Shown here: positions 37,171 through 47,197 of the stretch, piece after piece
Numbering within the stretch: the first letter of the stretch is position 1
Layout of the letters: every line of letters starts with the position of its first letter
From: Epiperipatus broadwayi
Taxonomy: Eukaryota > Onychophora > Udeonychophora > Euonychophora > Peripatidae
DNA: 64,000 nt
Assembly: GCA_028023455.1 (NCBI GenBank)
Contig: JAQFVV010000030.1
Span: 3,988,501 to 4,052,500 of the forward strand
Direction: 5' to 3'
The notes under the pieces: model-generated
What the model was told of the DNA's origin: nothing
Databases searched by the model: none
What the model saw: the letters and a program-made list of their open reading frames with translations, nothing else
Position numbers and translations under genes: made by a program

Positions 37171-37979
37171 TCTCTCTCTCTCCTTAAATTCTATTCCACA
37201 GGGTTCTCTGATTAAAAACTACTTTTGTTATTTAAAATGAGAAATATTTATAAAAATAAGATGGACTTCACTTTAACCTTTATTTTATCAATAACTGGGC
37301 TTCCTATAACGAGCTTTTTATTGTTTAATAGCACATATATATTTTATGATTTTGAAATATTCAGAGATATGCCTCATATATTTGTATTTTTATATTGTTC
37401 TATTGAAACAGATCTGTTTCACCTATTATATTCTATAATAGTGTATTTCATTTCACTCAGATTGCATGTATTTCTTGAATTTAAAACCCTGAGTGTGCTT
37501 GTAATATTGCCAAGTATGTGTGAGTATAATCATCTGGTTAATTATAATATAAAAATACAGTCTTAAATATTTATATACACGCATATTCATTTACGTTTGT
37601 TAAAACTGAAGTAAACATAATGGTGTGTAGTTAGAATTTATGTATATAACAAAATAATAAGTTTAAATTTATAAAATTATTCATTTAAGTTTCAATATTC
37701 ATTTTAAATAATTTTCAAGTTCTATTGTTTGTTTAAAATTACACAAGCAGTAATTTGTTTACGAGTTTTAACATCTCATCTAAAAATAATCTTTTGCCTG
37801 AAACTTGACTCATTTAAAATTATAACTAAGACCAATTATAAAATTCAGTCAGGCATAAATTCATACTAAGTGATTTTGTAAAACTCTAGGGAATATATTT
37901 TTGGCTCTGGATGTATCTATGACACAAATTGGAAAACTCAAGGGAATACAGCTTTTAAGTCCAGATTTAACTATAGCAA
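37171..37979. other. AT-rich intergenic DNA
   Basis: No recognised gene. The hydrophobic ORF at 37225-37566 is AT-driven and has no identifiable domain. Confidence 0.45.
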
Positions 37980-39025
37980 ATATTAAAATCTAAGTGGAAA
38001 TTTGGTTAAAGGCAAAGTTTGAACCAGTAAACAAGTGATGTGGCAAAAGTAAAAGGGGGAAGGACCTACTGTCAAAAGTAGAATATAAAAAGGTCTGTAG
38101 CAACCATCAAGGTTGTTGTGGTTGTTGCTGTTGAAAAAAGTGGTTGTTGCTGTTAAAAAGTTGTTGTTGCTGCCGATAAATATTTCTGAAAGACCAGTGC
38201 TGAAAAAAATCATTAAAAAGCTGTTTCTGCTGTACTTTAGCAAGCTGAATTCTACTAAGCCATTATCCAAGCTGTTCAAATGATGGCTATTGGCTAAAGA
38301 CTGAACCACTGCTACCGAATGAGAAAAAACATCAACCTCAGCCCAAGCCCATTCCGATAATGGAGAAGCTGCACCTGTAATACCAGAGTTCCTGATCAAA
38401 GTAATAGAGAAAAGCCACCACAGAAGTAAATTTCCCAAGCTGCATCTAGACTCAAGCCTAGAAAAGCCACAGCCAATTTACTAGAGAGAAGATGCACAAA
38501 AAGAATGCCCTGAAAGACTTACTACCAAGTATTACCGGTAAATCATTCTGCAGAATACGTTAAATTTCATAACTAAACTCATTCTAAATTAAAAGCTAGA
38601 TAACTAATCAAATCTTGTATTTAATTATATCATTTAAATGTTCAACTAAACTGTTTATATTAAATTTATTTAAAGCTTAGAGCATCTCAAAATTCTTGCT
38701 TGGTCATAAATATTTTTAAGTACGCATAAATATTTAGGTTCTATAAAACCATTTCAAACACATTTTTTATTTCTAAATTATAACTTTATTGATCATTTTA
38801 TGCAATTTGTTCTTATGCCATCTATCTTTAGTTTTAAGTTCATATTTATTAATTTATGCTATGTTCATCAGAACGGAGTTTTATAAGTTTTAATAATTAT
38901 CGAAGGGGTGAGTAAACACCTATTCCGTTATGTCAGCTTATTGTAATATAAAGAAATATAGGCAAAACTCCCTTCTGAAATCAAACTATTATTTATGCTA
39001 GAGTGAATCAGTTGCTTATAATGCA

Positions 39026-39235
39026 CAAATAAGTTACTTAAAATGTATATTTTACGTATGTTATTTAAAACGCATATTTTGCGTATGTTATTTAAAACGC
39101 ATATTTGCGTAAGTTATTTGAAATAGATATTTTACGAGTTATTTAGAATTAATATTTGAGTAATTTATTTAAGAATCAATATTTTGTATGAGCTATTTAA
39201 GAATCCATATTAGACGTAGATTATTTAAAAGTCAG
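39026..39235 (+). repeat. Degenerate minisatellite, period about 30 bp
   Basis: Six or seven diverged units of the form TTATTTAAAACGCATATTTTGCGTA. The better units are internally palindromic (ACGCATATTTTGCGT). Divergence increases to the right. Confidence 0.8.
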
Positions 39236-40080
39236 TTCATTTGATATTAGATGTAAATTATATGACATATAATTACTGTTTCAAGTTCCAGTAAATCTTT
39301 AAATTTTGTTATAACTCCATTTAATTAAAGATTAAGAAGCTATGCAGATCCTTAAATCAGATTCTTATTATCTCCTTTATCATGTGACTTAATAATCTCA
39401 TTTATGAACTGACTGGTGGTAGTAGCACTGAAAGAAGCTAAGATTTTGGCGTAATTAATTTATAAAAATATTAAATTAGCATTGCGAATGTGTTGCTACT
39501 TTGCATAAATGTGCATATCTCCTTGCTATACCTATAATGGCCTACATCAGGATCATTTCCATGTCAAGTCATGTCTTGAAAGTTTAGGCAACTGTGACAT
39601 TTATTTGTATTTGAAGGAACCAAAGAGCTCCAAAGAGCTCGTAAGCCACTGTTCTGCTCACTTGAATAAAAAGGCCTCTTTGTATTATAGTAAGTAGCCC
39701 AGAAACTGTTTACTAAGTAATAAATCTCAATTAAGAACACATTTGATGTACACTTATTCTTATACTATAGTTTATAATGCACTAGAATCTGATGTTCGAC
39801 TGCCACACCTCAATTCAGCTTCCCTAGAAAGTAACTTCAGCTTTGATCCGATTCGGAATCTGAATTAATGCGTTTATCAGTGTAGCAATTATATATAATA
39901 TCATGCAAATATCATTATAGTTGAATTTAAACTTAGTAAAAATAATAATAATCCCCATCAGTTACCAATAAATTGATCGCCAATTAGTACTGATTCCTCT
40001 ATATGGATCATGGCATGGGTTATGACATAAAAGATGGTATAAGCATATTAAAGTCATTAACATTTTGCAACCTCAAAATT

Positions 40081-40328
40081 CACTCACCTGCACGTGAGCA
40101 AATTTAATTGGCTTTATTTATCATTTGTTGCCAATCACATAAAGCATTTCTAAATCTAAGTATTCACTCACCTGTGTGTGAGCAGTTTATATAATTTGCA
40201 TTATCATTTACTGACCATTCATTAATATTCTTTGGAAACCTAAATTATTCACTCACCTGCATGTGAGCCCCATATAAATTGCTGTATTATATTGTAACCC
40301 TGAGTATTCACTCACCTGCATGTGAGCA
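40081..40328 (+). repeat. Spaced hairpin repeat, four copies
   Basis: A 20-bp motif CACTCACCTGCAYGTGAGCA occurs at 40081, 40165, 40250 and 40309, with spacing of 84, 85 and 59 bp. It is an imperfect palindrome (CTCAC...GTGAG). The spacers are diverged, while the hairpins differ by only one to three bases each, the opposite of simple uniform decay. It is not a CRISPR array: the host is eukaryotic and the spacers are themselves related. Confidence 0.85.
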
Positions 40329-40789
40329 AACTATACCCAATTATTTTGCTTTATAACTTATTGTTACATTAAATTTATGAAATATAAATTTATTTCAGTC
40401 TCCATTCTTGCTCTTTACTTTATGAATCACTAGTTAAGTTATATAATATGTAGTGGGGGATGTCTTATGTTTTACTGCTTTGCTATTGCTGGAACATGAA
40501 TAAAGAGATATCGGGTGTAACCTCAGGCATGTCATTCACAATGAGTTGACTTGGAAGCACGAGTAAGAGAGTTGAGGTATGATCATATGTAGGATATTAT
40601 CCTGACTTGGTCAGCTTTTGGCTCTCTGGCTTGGACTCTCGATCTGTTGAGCAAGTGTACAAACCTGACCGTTACACTATTTCCAACATCTAATATGAGT
40701 ACTGAATGTCTTTACAAAAATTTAACTTTATTTAAATATTCCAAATACATTCAACTGTTAGTAATAGCACATCAAACAGGTTAGTATGT

Positions 40790-40833
40790 GCACAACATTT
40801 TGAGAGGTATATTCTCCCCTCTTCTTCAGGTAT
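40790..40833 (-). ncRNA. Hammerhead-like relic, family D left arm
   Basis: Minus strand: core CTGAAGA (40823-40829), a stem II with GAGG/CCTC pairing, then CAAAATG where the hammerhead would have CGAAACG. Both changes fit CpG decay. Stem I GTGC is kept on the 3' side, and its partner is now ATAC. Confidence 0.5.
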
Positions 40834-40858
40834 TTCTTGTTTAACCAGGGGTAGTACT

Positions 40859-40931
40859 ACCATGGGATTCGAACCTGGACCCTTAGATTCTTGATTATTG
40901 AACTTTAACGTAACATCAACTGAGCCATGGT
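40859..40931 (-). other. tRNA-like segment in loop of family D element
   Basis: 73 nt on the minus strand with a seven-base acceptor-like pairing (ACCATGG with CCATGGT), an A-box-like TGGCTCAGTTGAT, and a consensus B box GGTTCGAATCC. The anticodon arm is poor, so it is probably a Pol III promoter module or tRNA relic and not a working tRNA. Confidence 0.55.
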
Positions 40932-41012
40932 TAGAGTGTTACTTTAAAATGCTCAGTTCGTTGGAGCACTACCTTAAAATTCATGCTAGTACTGTCACTG
41001 GTCAGGCCAGCA

Positions 41013-41057
41013 GTACCTGAAGAAGAAAGGAGAACAATACCTCTCAAAACATTGTGC
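41013..41057 (+). ncRNA. Hammerhead-like relic, family D right arm
   Basis: Core CTGAAGA (41017-41023, fits CTGANGA), an extended stem II, then CAAAACATT in place of CGAAACGTT. Stem I can form over four pairs (GTAC 41013-41016 with GTGC 41054-41057). Loss of G12 makes it inactive. Confidence 0.55.
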
Positions 41058-41380
41058 ATATTCTAATCTGTTTGATGTGCTATTACTAATAGTTGAATGT
41101 ATTTGGAATATTTAGATAAAGTTAAATTTTTCTAAAGACATTCAATATGCATATTAGATGATGGAAATAGTCCAATATAAAAATATAACTAAAACACCAT
41201 CATCACAAACCTTCAAGAAAATGCCTCATATATATATATGTTAAAATTTTATACTAAATCCAAGTAAGTATTATAAAGTATCAATAAATTGCAAAGAGTT
41301 AATATTAAAAAAATTAAATATACAAACACAAATTCAATCACAAACTAATAAATATTACTATGTCAGGAACCCCTCCCCAA

Positions 41381-41423
41381 ACCCCTGACCATGGTTTTGT
41401 GCTTTGGCACTCCTCAGAGAGGT
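41381..41423 (-). ncRNA. Hammerhead ribozyme relic, family E left arm
   Basis: Minus-strand mirror of 41949-41991 with CTGAGGA, GTGC/GCAC, CCATGG and GTC all intact but AAAA replacing GAAA (a CpG-to-CA change). Predicted inactive. Confidence 0.75.
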
Positions 41424-41948
41424 GTCAGGGTAGGTTCAGACACTAGATCTAAAAATACCAATGCAAAGCCAAGCACTTATCTAAAAGTTATCTATTGAGT
41501 GGAAAATCTGAAATTTTCAGACATCTACATGCTCAAACCCAGCTATCCAACCCAAATAGTTATATGGGGCTGATAGATTTTCAGCCATACCATATATTAG
41601 TAGTCATAGCAATATAAAATTGCATAAGACTTTTGGCAATCCTCATTGTTTATAACTTACAAGCTTAAGAGATAGGGTCATGTGATCTATGAATTGGATC
41701 TATGCCTCTTATTTTGACTATTTATAGTCTCTGCCAAAAGTCTTATGCAATTTTATATTGCTATGACTACTAATATATGGTATGGCTGAAGATCTATCAG
41801 CCCCATATAGCTATTTGAGTTGGATAGCTGGGTTTGAAAACATGTAGATGTCTGAAAATTTCAGATTTTTCCCTCAATAAATAACTTTTAGATAATTGCT
41901 TGGCTTTGGGTTGGTATTTTTAGATCAAGTGTCTGAACCTACCCTGAC

Positions 41949-41991
41949 ACCTCTCTGAGGAGTGCCAAAGCACGAAACCATGGTCAGGGGT
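41949..41991 (+). ncRNA. Hammerhead ribozyme, type I, complete and canonical
   Basis: The best ribozyme in the window. Stem I: ACCTCT (41949-41954) pairs with AGGGGT (41986-41991), six pairs including one G-T. Core CTGAGGA 41955-41961. Stem II GTGC/GCAC (41962-41965, 41970-41973) closed by the CAAA tetraloop, with the preferred G-C at 10.1/11.1. GAAA 41974-41977. Stem III is the palindrome ACCATGGT (41977-41984), too short to fold alone, as in PLE hammerheads that cleave as dimers. Cleavage triplet GTC, scissile bond after 41985. Every conserved base matches the CTGANGA/GAAA/UH consensus. Confidence 0.85.
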
Positions 41992-42664
41992 TTGGGGAGT
42001 GGTTCCTGACAGAGGTATTTTAAGTGCTGGCTCTGGCTAAGCATTTATCATAAAGCTTGCAGAGGAATTGGCAATCCTCACTGTTTATAACTTACAAGCT
42101 TAAGAGATAGGGTCATGTGATCTATGAATTGGATCTATGACTCTTATTTTGACTAATAAATATTACTGGCTGTAATAACTCTTTAAGCTTATTAAATTGT
42201 TATTATTCATAAACTAATTAAAATTATTACTTTAAGTCCATAAATATCCAAGAAGAGATTTTTGAAAAATACAAGTAAAAATTAAATTTATGTATATATG
42301 TTAATATTTGAACATGATGTACAAAAGTTCTTTTGTAGTTCACTAGGAAAATATATGGTTGTTTTAAATATTTAGTTACAGTCAGGTGTTCAAGTAGAGT
42401 TTAAATTAAACTTCAACAACTTATACTGCTGAGAAGTGTGTCTGTCATCACTGCAATGTTATGTATGTGTAGCTGTTTGGCATGTGGTTGGAGTTAATTC
42501 AGCCAATAAAACTGGACAACTTGATAGGTAGGACCCATACTCAGAAAGGGATTATTTAGTGATCAGCAATGTAGCTGCTTGTAGATGTTTCTTGATATAC
42601 ATGTTAGAATGGTGATCTTCTAGAGACATTCTGCATTATAATATATACAATTTTTTGATGTGTT

Positions 42665-43025
42665 ATAAACAATGAGGATTGCCAATTCCTCTACAAGCTT
42701 TGTTGATAAATGCTTAGCCAGAACCAGCACTTAAAATACCTCTGTCAGGAACCCCTCCCCAAACCCCTGACCAGGCATGAAACCATGGTCAGGGGTTTGG
42801 GGAGGGGTTCCTGACAGAGATATTTTAAGTGCTGGTTCTGGCTAAGCATTTATCACAAAGCACCATGGTCAGGGGTTTGGGAAGGGGTTCCCAACAGAGA
42901 TATTTTAAGTGCTGGTTCTGGCTAAGCATTTATCACAAAGCTTGTAGAGGAATTGGCAATACTCATTGTTTATAACTTACAAGCTTAAGAGATAGGGTCA
43001 TGTGATATATGACTTATTTTGACTA
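42665..43025 (+). mobile_element. Family E copy 2 (rearranged, ribozyme core deleted)
   Basis: Flanked by a perfect 13-bp target duplication TTTTTGATGTGTT (42652-42664 and 43026-43038). It contains an inverted start, the CAGGAACCCC...GGGGTTCCTG palindrome, and the 3' segment partly repeated in tandem (about 42778-42855 and 42863-42940). The ribozyme is reduced to GCATGAAACCATGGTCAGGGG without its CTGAGGA core. Confidence 0.85.
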
Positions 43026-43421
43026 TTTTTGATGTGTTGTTTTATTTTAATAATATATTGGTACAATAAGATTAATAACTATTTTATTTAAAATTCTTAA
43101 AATATTTCAGTTATATTAATTTAATAAATATGGATGAGTGTTGATTATAATCACAAACATTTTAGTTTAATTGGATTATTTATTACAATTGTTAAAGTTT
43201 TGTTGGTATAAATAGATAAGAGAAAGGAATTTATGTTAATAGAAGCATATAAATTCTATACTTATCTATACATTGAAATTGAAAAATGTTGTTAATTAAT
43301 TTTTCATTTTATAGATAACTTTTAATTGAATAGAGAAAATTATAGAGAAGAGGTGTGTGAAATAAATTTACAATCATGTAGTAATAACTAAAAAAAATTG
43401 CATGGTAACTAGTTTTAGTTT

Positions 43422-43525
43422 GTCTTGCATTAGTAGTCGAGAGGTCAGCATGACTGCCTTGCACTTGCAGGCAGTTGCCCGAGTTGCAGGTTCGTGTCCT
43501 GGCCAATGCTATGACACTTAAAAAA
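43422..43525 (+). mobile_element. tRNA-derived SINE, copy 9 (subfamily III)
   Basis: Flanked by a perfect 14-bp target duplication AACTAGTTTTAGTT (43407-43420 and 43526-43539). The anticodon region is longer (CTTGCACTTGCAGGCAG) and the tail is ATGACACTT rather than GACACATG. It shares these with copy 11, defining a subfamily. The perfect duplication suggests a young insertion. Confidence 0.93.
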
Positions 43526-43995
43526 AACTAGTTTTAGTTGAAGTTTAGCAGCTGGTTGGTGAGAAAAAAGATTGGAGAGCATTAGGTTTGTTTAAAGTAA
43601 CAAATAGAAGTTTGGCCAATTGACTGGATATAATTGATTCTTAGTTAATCTTTGGAGGAGAATTTACACCATGATAATTTTGATTAAAAAAATCATTCCT
43701 GAAATTGAACTGCAATTGTTTTCAAAATTTGAATAAATGGAAAAGAAAATCATGGCTGGTAAAATTTAACATATGCACATTAAACCATGAAGCCATATAG
43801 TGTCTATAGTCAAACCAGTGAAAGTAGTGCACTATAAAGAGTCTAAACTTGAAATGAGATCCAAGAAGCTGCTTTAAAATTATTACTTACCTGGGATTTA
43901 AATCCATTGCCACCCTCGATTAAATAGCTACTTATAAGGAATGTGATTTAGTCATTAATTTACTAAAGATGTATTTTTCATTTATTTAGTCATTT

Positions 43996-44110
43996 ACAGG
44001 GGTGATGTGGAGAAGAAAAGTTAAAGATCGGAGATGGATTGAACTTAGAGAGACCTTCATCCCACAGTGGATTGATAATGGTTGATGATGATGAAGATGA
44101 TAATTGCTCT
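43996..44110 (+). pseudogene. RTE-type LINE 3' end fragment
   Basis: Encodes GVMWRRKVKDRRWIELRETF and IPQWIDNG before a stop, then (TGATGATGA)n. It is the same family as 8230-8665 and shows the conserved RTE ORF2 terminus and tail. Strongly 5'-truncated to about 115 bp. Confidence 0.85.
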
Positions 44111-44412
44111 GCTAGGATCATGAATATAAAGGACAAAAGAAGAAAAAATAAATGCTTTGGAAAAACCTGAACAGTTAAATAGATTAAATGACCTTAGGGT
44201 AGAATTCCCTTATGTTAAAGTAAAAATGTGTTTCCTTTTGTATGATCATATGTGTTTTTAAAGAAATACTGCTGTAAGATTTAATTTATTTTACAGAAAA
44301 GCCTGATAATAATAATAATAAGTAGTAAAGTTGTACTAGTTATTTTCTTTTATGCTATTAAGTGTCAATTTATATATATATGTAGTATGAGTAACATTAT
44401 CATTATTATATA

Positions 44413-44518
44413 TTTTTTTCTCATGTGTCATAGCATCAGCCGGGAAGCGAACCCGCCAACCCGGGACAATTGCCTGTAAAGCAGCTGCCGCTGACCTCTC
44501 GACCACCAGTGTTTGACA
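44413..44518 (-). mobile_element. tRNA-derived SINE, copy 10
   Basis: Full-length minus-strand copy with CATGTGTCATAGCATCAGC tail, GGGTTAGC-type B box (as GGGTTGGC), and intact A-box-like GGTGGTCGAGAGGTCAGCG. One of the best preserved representatives of the subfamily with the insertion. Confidence 0.92.
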
Positions 44519-45530
44519 ATTATTTATGGTAAAGTTGCCAAATATTTGTAAATATGTGTGTCAATTTATCATCATTTTTTTTGTATATATTTGTATGTTA
44601 TGTGTAATCATTATTAAATGATTAATGAATAAATTATATAAATTTCTTTATCACATATACTTAAGAGAAATAAGTTCTCAGCTGAATAAATAGAGACCAT
44701 GTAACTGGTTATTTTGAATTACTACACATGTATATCATTTCTCTCCTTGCGGAGAGTGGTATCCTTATCCACAACGGATCTTTATAATTATTTATTCATC
44801 GCAAATAGATAAAATAAAATTTTGTATATATATGAATAGTAAATTCAAGAACTTTTATGAATTAAAACTTCAGTTTTATGATTAAGTTCCCAGTACAATG
44901 GTAAGAAGAAGAATAATTTTGGTGAATGGTGAGTAAAGATAGCAAGGAAGGACAAAATTATTCTCTGAGGCTGGGTATTTATATAGTTACAAATTTTCTT
45001 ATCAAGATAAGCCAGTAGTTTTAAATGACTATATATACTAGATAAGTTAAGTTAGTAGTTTTTTTCTAATTAAAATCCACATTTATACAAAATTCCTTAG
45101 ATTAAAAAAAAAACATGTTAACTAACATAACAACTCGTTTACCTTAATCTCTAAAAAATAATTTAATTAAAATTTTAAAACATTTACAAGTCATCGAACA
45201 AAGGTATTTTACCTTACTATTGTGATAAACTATTTTATATCAAAATTTTCTTAATTAATCTAATCTTTTGATTAAAATTAATTCAATTTTGTTTAAAATA
45301 ATTTTCTTTCTATAACAAAGCCGAAATAAATTAGATATCAAAAAAATAATAATAAATCAATATCTATTTTTTTTATTTTTGAACACGCATACCTTTACTA
45401 ATATGTGTGTGTGCTTACAATGTATACCGGTTGAAACTTAGCATTAATAATAAGATCTAATTTGTAAATCCGGAATACAACGCATGATTGCCAACTACTT
45501 TTATTTTCAAATATGAATTTTTTTTTCTAT
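44519..45530. other. AT-rich intergenic DNA
   Basis: Nothing recognised. Confidence 0.45.
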
Positions 45531-45800
45531 AGTACAGGCATTTTTATACCTGCACTTCTATATGTAATATATAGGGGATTTGAACTCAGAGTTTCACACG
45601 ACCCTCAACCATCCATGCTATCTCATACCGCTGATACACTTGATCACATACATGTTGAAAAGATAAATAATCACCAATATTCGTATTTCGTGCTAAACCA
45701 GAACTCATCAGTTGGTCCAGATTATACAATCAAAGCTTGGCTTATATTAAGATAGCCAATATTCATACTTTAATGGACAGGCTTCAAACCATTCTATTTT
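45531..45800 (-). mobile_element. Hammerhead-bearing repeat, family F copy 3
   Basis: Single-arm copy with the B-box-like GGGGATTTGAACTCAG at 45574, the body shared with F1, the hammerhead at 45668-45724, and the further segment AATGGACAGGCTTCAA at the right end. It keeps CpG sites that other copies have lost, so it is the least decayed F member seen. Confidence 0.8.
45668..45724 (-). ncRNA. Hammerhead ribozyme, type I, family F copy 3 (intact core)
   Basis: On the minus strand: distal stem I TAATC/GATTA, TGG bulge, proximal stem I ACCAA/TTGGT, CTGATGA (45705-45711), stem II GTTC/GCAC (one mismatch from a G-to-T change) with a seven-base loop, and GAAA (45686-45689) intact. Stem III is AATACGAAT, one base off the palindrome implied by the other copies. 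All invariant core bases are present; the stem II mismatch may reduce activity. Confidence 0.78.
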
Positions 45801-46288
45801 CTTAAATATAAATTGTGATAGGCAATCTGTCTCAGTATATATATCATGAGCTAATGGTTAGAGATAACATAAAAGAGTAAAGTTATATGTTTAAATAAAA
45901 AAATGATAGGGCATGAGACTTGAAATCACAAAATCAAACAATTATAAATAAATAAAAATAAACTAAATGAATGAGTCTGTGTGTGCAATAAGAATTGTTT
46001 TTGACTTTGCATAGCTGTTCAAAGAAAATAAATGTGATATTGTAGAATGAAAATGGTAATATTGACAGGTATATGGTATTTAAATATGTATGTGCATATA
46101 TAAAAATTATTTGCATATGCAATTTATAAAATGTCATACTACTTAAGCAACTACTCTATAAGTCATTAAATTAGATAAAGAGGGTTGGTAGAGTGAGCAA
46201 AAATAATTAAAATATTATAGTGCAATAATAGTTTGATTTTATATGCATTATGATAGTGAAGAAAAGAAATCTCATGACATTTTAAATA

Positions 46289-46557
46289 TATATTGCTTAT
46301 AACACTTCTTTCATATACACTTCAATGCAAACAAATTTTCTTAACAACTTTTTTATTTTCCTTACAGTTTAATTAAAGCAGAGAAGAAGATTAGAGCTCT
46401 GATGAAGACTGCTGGACAGTCGAAACTGTAAGGAAAATAAAAAAAGTTTTTAAGAAAATTTGTTTGCATTAAAGTATATATGAAAGTGTTATAAGCAATA
46501 TATATATGATTATATGAAGATATGAAAAGAAAGCGAAAGAATAAGAGAACATACTTC
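46289..46557 (+). mobile_element. Hammerhead-bearing element, family A copy 2
   Basis: Flanked by a perfect 14-bp target duplication TGACATTTTAAATA (46275-46288 and 46558-46571), which defines the ends of family A. The left arm is shortened: it keeps about 80 bp and lacks the inverted ribozyme, so the palindrome is partial. The right arm matches 4484-4691 closely. Confidence 0.85.
46399..46440 (+). ncRNA. Hammerhead-like motif, family A copy 2
   Basis: CTGATGA (46399-46405), a perfect five-pair stem II GACTG/CAGTC with a five-base loop (46407-46421), and GAAA (46422-46425), followed by a short ACTGT. The core is complete, but an extra A sits at position 10.1, stem III is minimal and only two stem I pairs are evident, so activity is doubtful. 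Confidence 0.55.
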
Positions 46558-46856
46558 TGACATTTTAAATAAAGAGTGCATCATTGATAACTAATTAAAA
46601 AGATTATTATCTATGTATTTTTTATTATAAATATCTTAAATGGAATTTTTGGCAATTAAGATTTTTGTAATAAAATGTAAATGAAAACACTATGCAAAAA
46701 CTTATATTCAAATTCTGTATCAGTATTATTTTACATATATATAATTAAAATTACTCCAAATCCAATACTCAACCAGACTAGCCAAAAAAAAAAAAAAAAC
46801 AATATTAAAACACAAAGGGTTTCACTGCTACAAGCAGACTTCTCAAGTGTAAAAAA

Positions 46857-46953
46857 ACATTGGTGGTCGAGAGGTCAGCGCGACTGCCTTGCACTTGCAG
46901 GCAGTTGCCCGTGTTGCAGGTTCGCATCCCGGCCGATGCTATGACACTTTAAA
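46857..46953 (+). mobile_element. tRNA-derived SINE, copy 11 (subfamily III)
   Basis: Inserted in the left arm of the PLE palindrome; the right arm lacks it, giving a clean empty-site comparison. It has the CTTGCACTTGCAGGCAG anticodon region, GTTGCAGGTTCGCATCC B box and GACACTTT tail of subfamily III. Confidence 0.92.
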
Positions 46954-47197
46954 AAAAACAGCACCATATATATATATATATATTAAACATTACCCATAAA
47001 TCCATTTACTTCCCATCCACCCTCAATATTAAAAGAACTTTTAAATAAGTTAATTGCTTCAGAATAATAAATTTTCAATAATAAAGATTCTTTTTTTTTT
47101 TAAAAAAAAAAAAAGAATTAAAGAATCTTTATTATTGAAAATGTATTATTTGTGGGTAATGCTTAATATATATATGGTGTTGTTTTTGTAATTCTCT

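Larger units (their letters stand above)
37980..40676 (+). repeat. Putative long LTR or LTR-like repeat, copy 2
   Basis: A TATA-like GAATATAAAAAGG at about 38084, then a leader with repeated GTTGTTGCTGTT units (38110-38180), TTACCGGTAA near 38535, and an end at 40676 matching 34816. A 151-codon minus-strand ORF (37983-38438) overlaps the leader and has no known domain; it probably reflects the GTT repeats. Contains the minisatellites at 39026-39235 and 40081-40328. Boundaries are uncertain. Confidence 0.33.
40678..41172 (+). mobile_element. Foldback hammerhead-bearing element, family D
   Basis: Arms 40678-40850 and 40995-41172 are reverse complements, with outer ends ACTATTTCCAACATCT and AGATGATGGAAATAGT. 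Each arm contains a hammerhead-like motif reading inwards to outwards, and the loop between them contains a 73-nt tRNA-like segment. No protein. It abuts the end of the LTR-like repeat at 40676. I found no clear target duplication. Confidence 0.75.
41360..42151 (+). mobile_element. Foldback hammerhead-bearing element, family E copy 1
   Basis: Flanked by a perfect 16-bp target duplication ACTAATAAATATTACT (41344-41359 and 42152-42167). Arms 41361-41638 and 41732-42012 are reverse complements over about 275 bp; a non-palindromic 3' part (42013-42151) follows. Each arm holds a hammerhead. The end segment (AGTGCTGG...AAGCTTG...GATAGGGTCATGTGAT) also sits in the central spacer, as expected when an element copies part of itself in inverted order. 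No ORF. Confidence 0.88.

Noticed and set aside
37225-37566. 113-codon hydrophobic ORF as a membrane protein
   Set aside because: Very AT-rich, Phe/Ile/Leu-rich by composition, with no recognisable domain or context. Such frames are expected by chance here.
37983-38438. 151-codon minus-strand ORF
   Set aside because: Overlaps a TATA-like box and GTT-repeat leader on the other strand. The Asn-rich part reflects the GTTGTT repeats, and no domain is recognised.
40081-40328. Possible CRISPR-like array
   Set aside because: Only four palindromic motifs with spacers that are diverged copies of each other, in animal DNA full of SINEs and LINEs; no cas genes.
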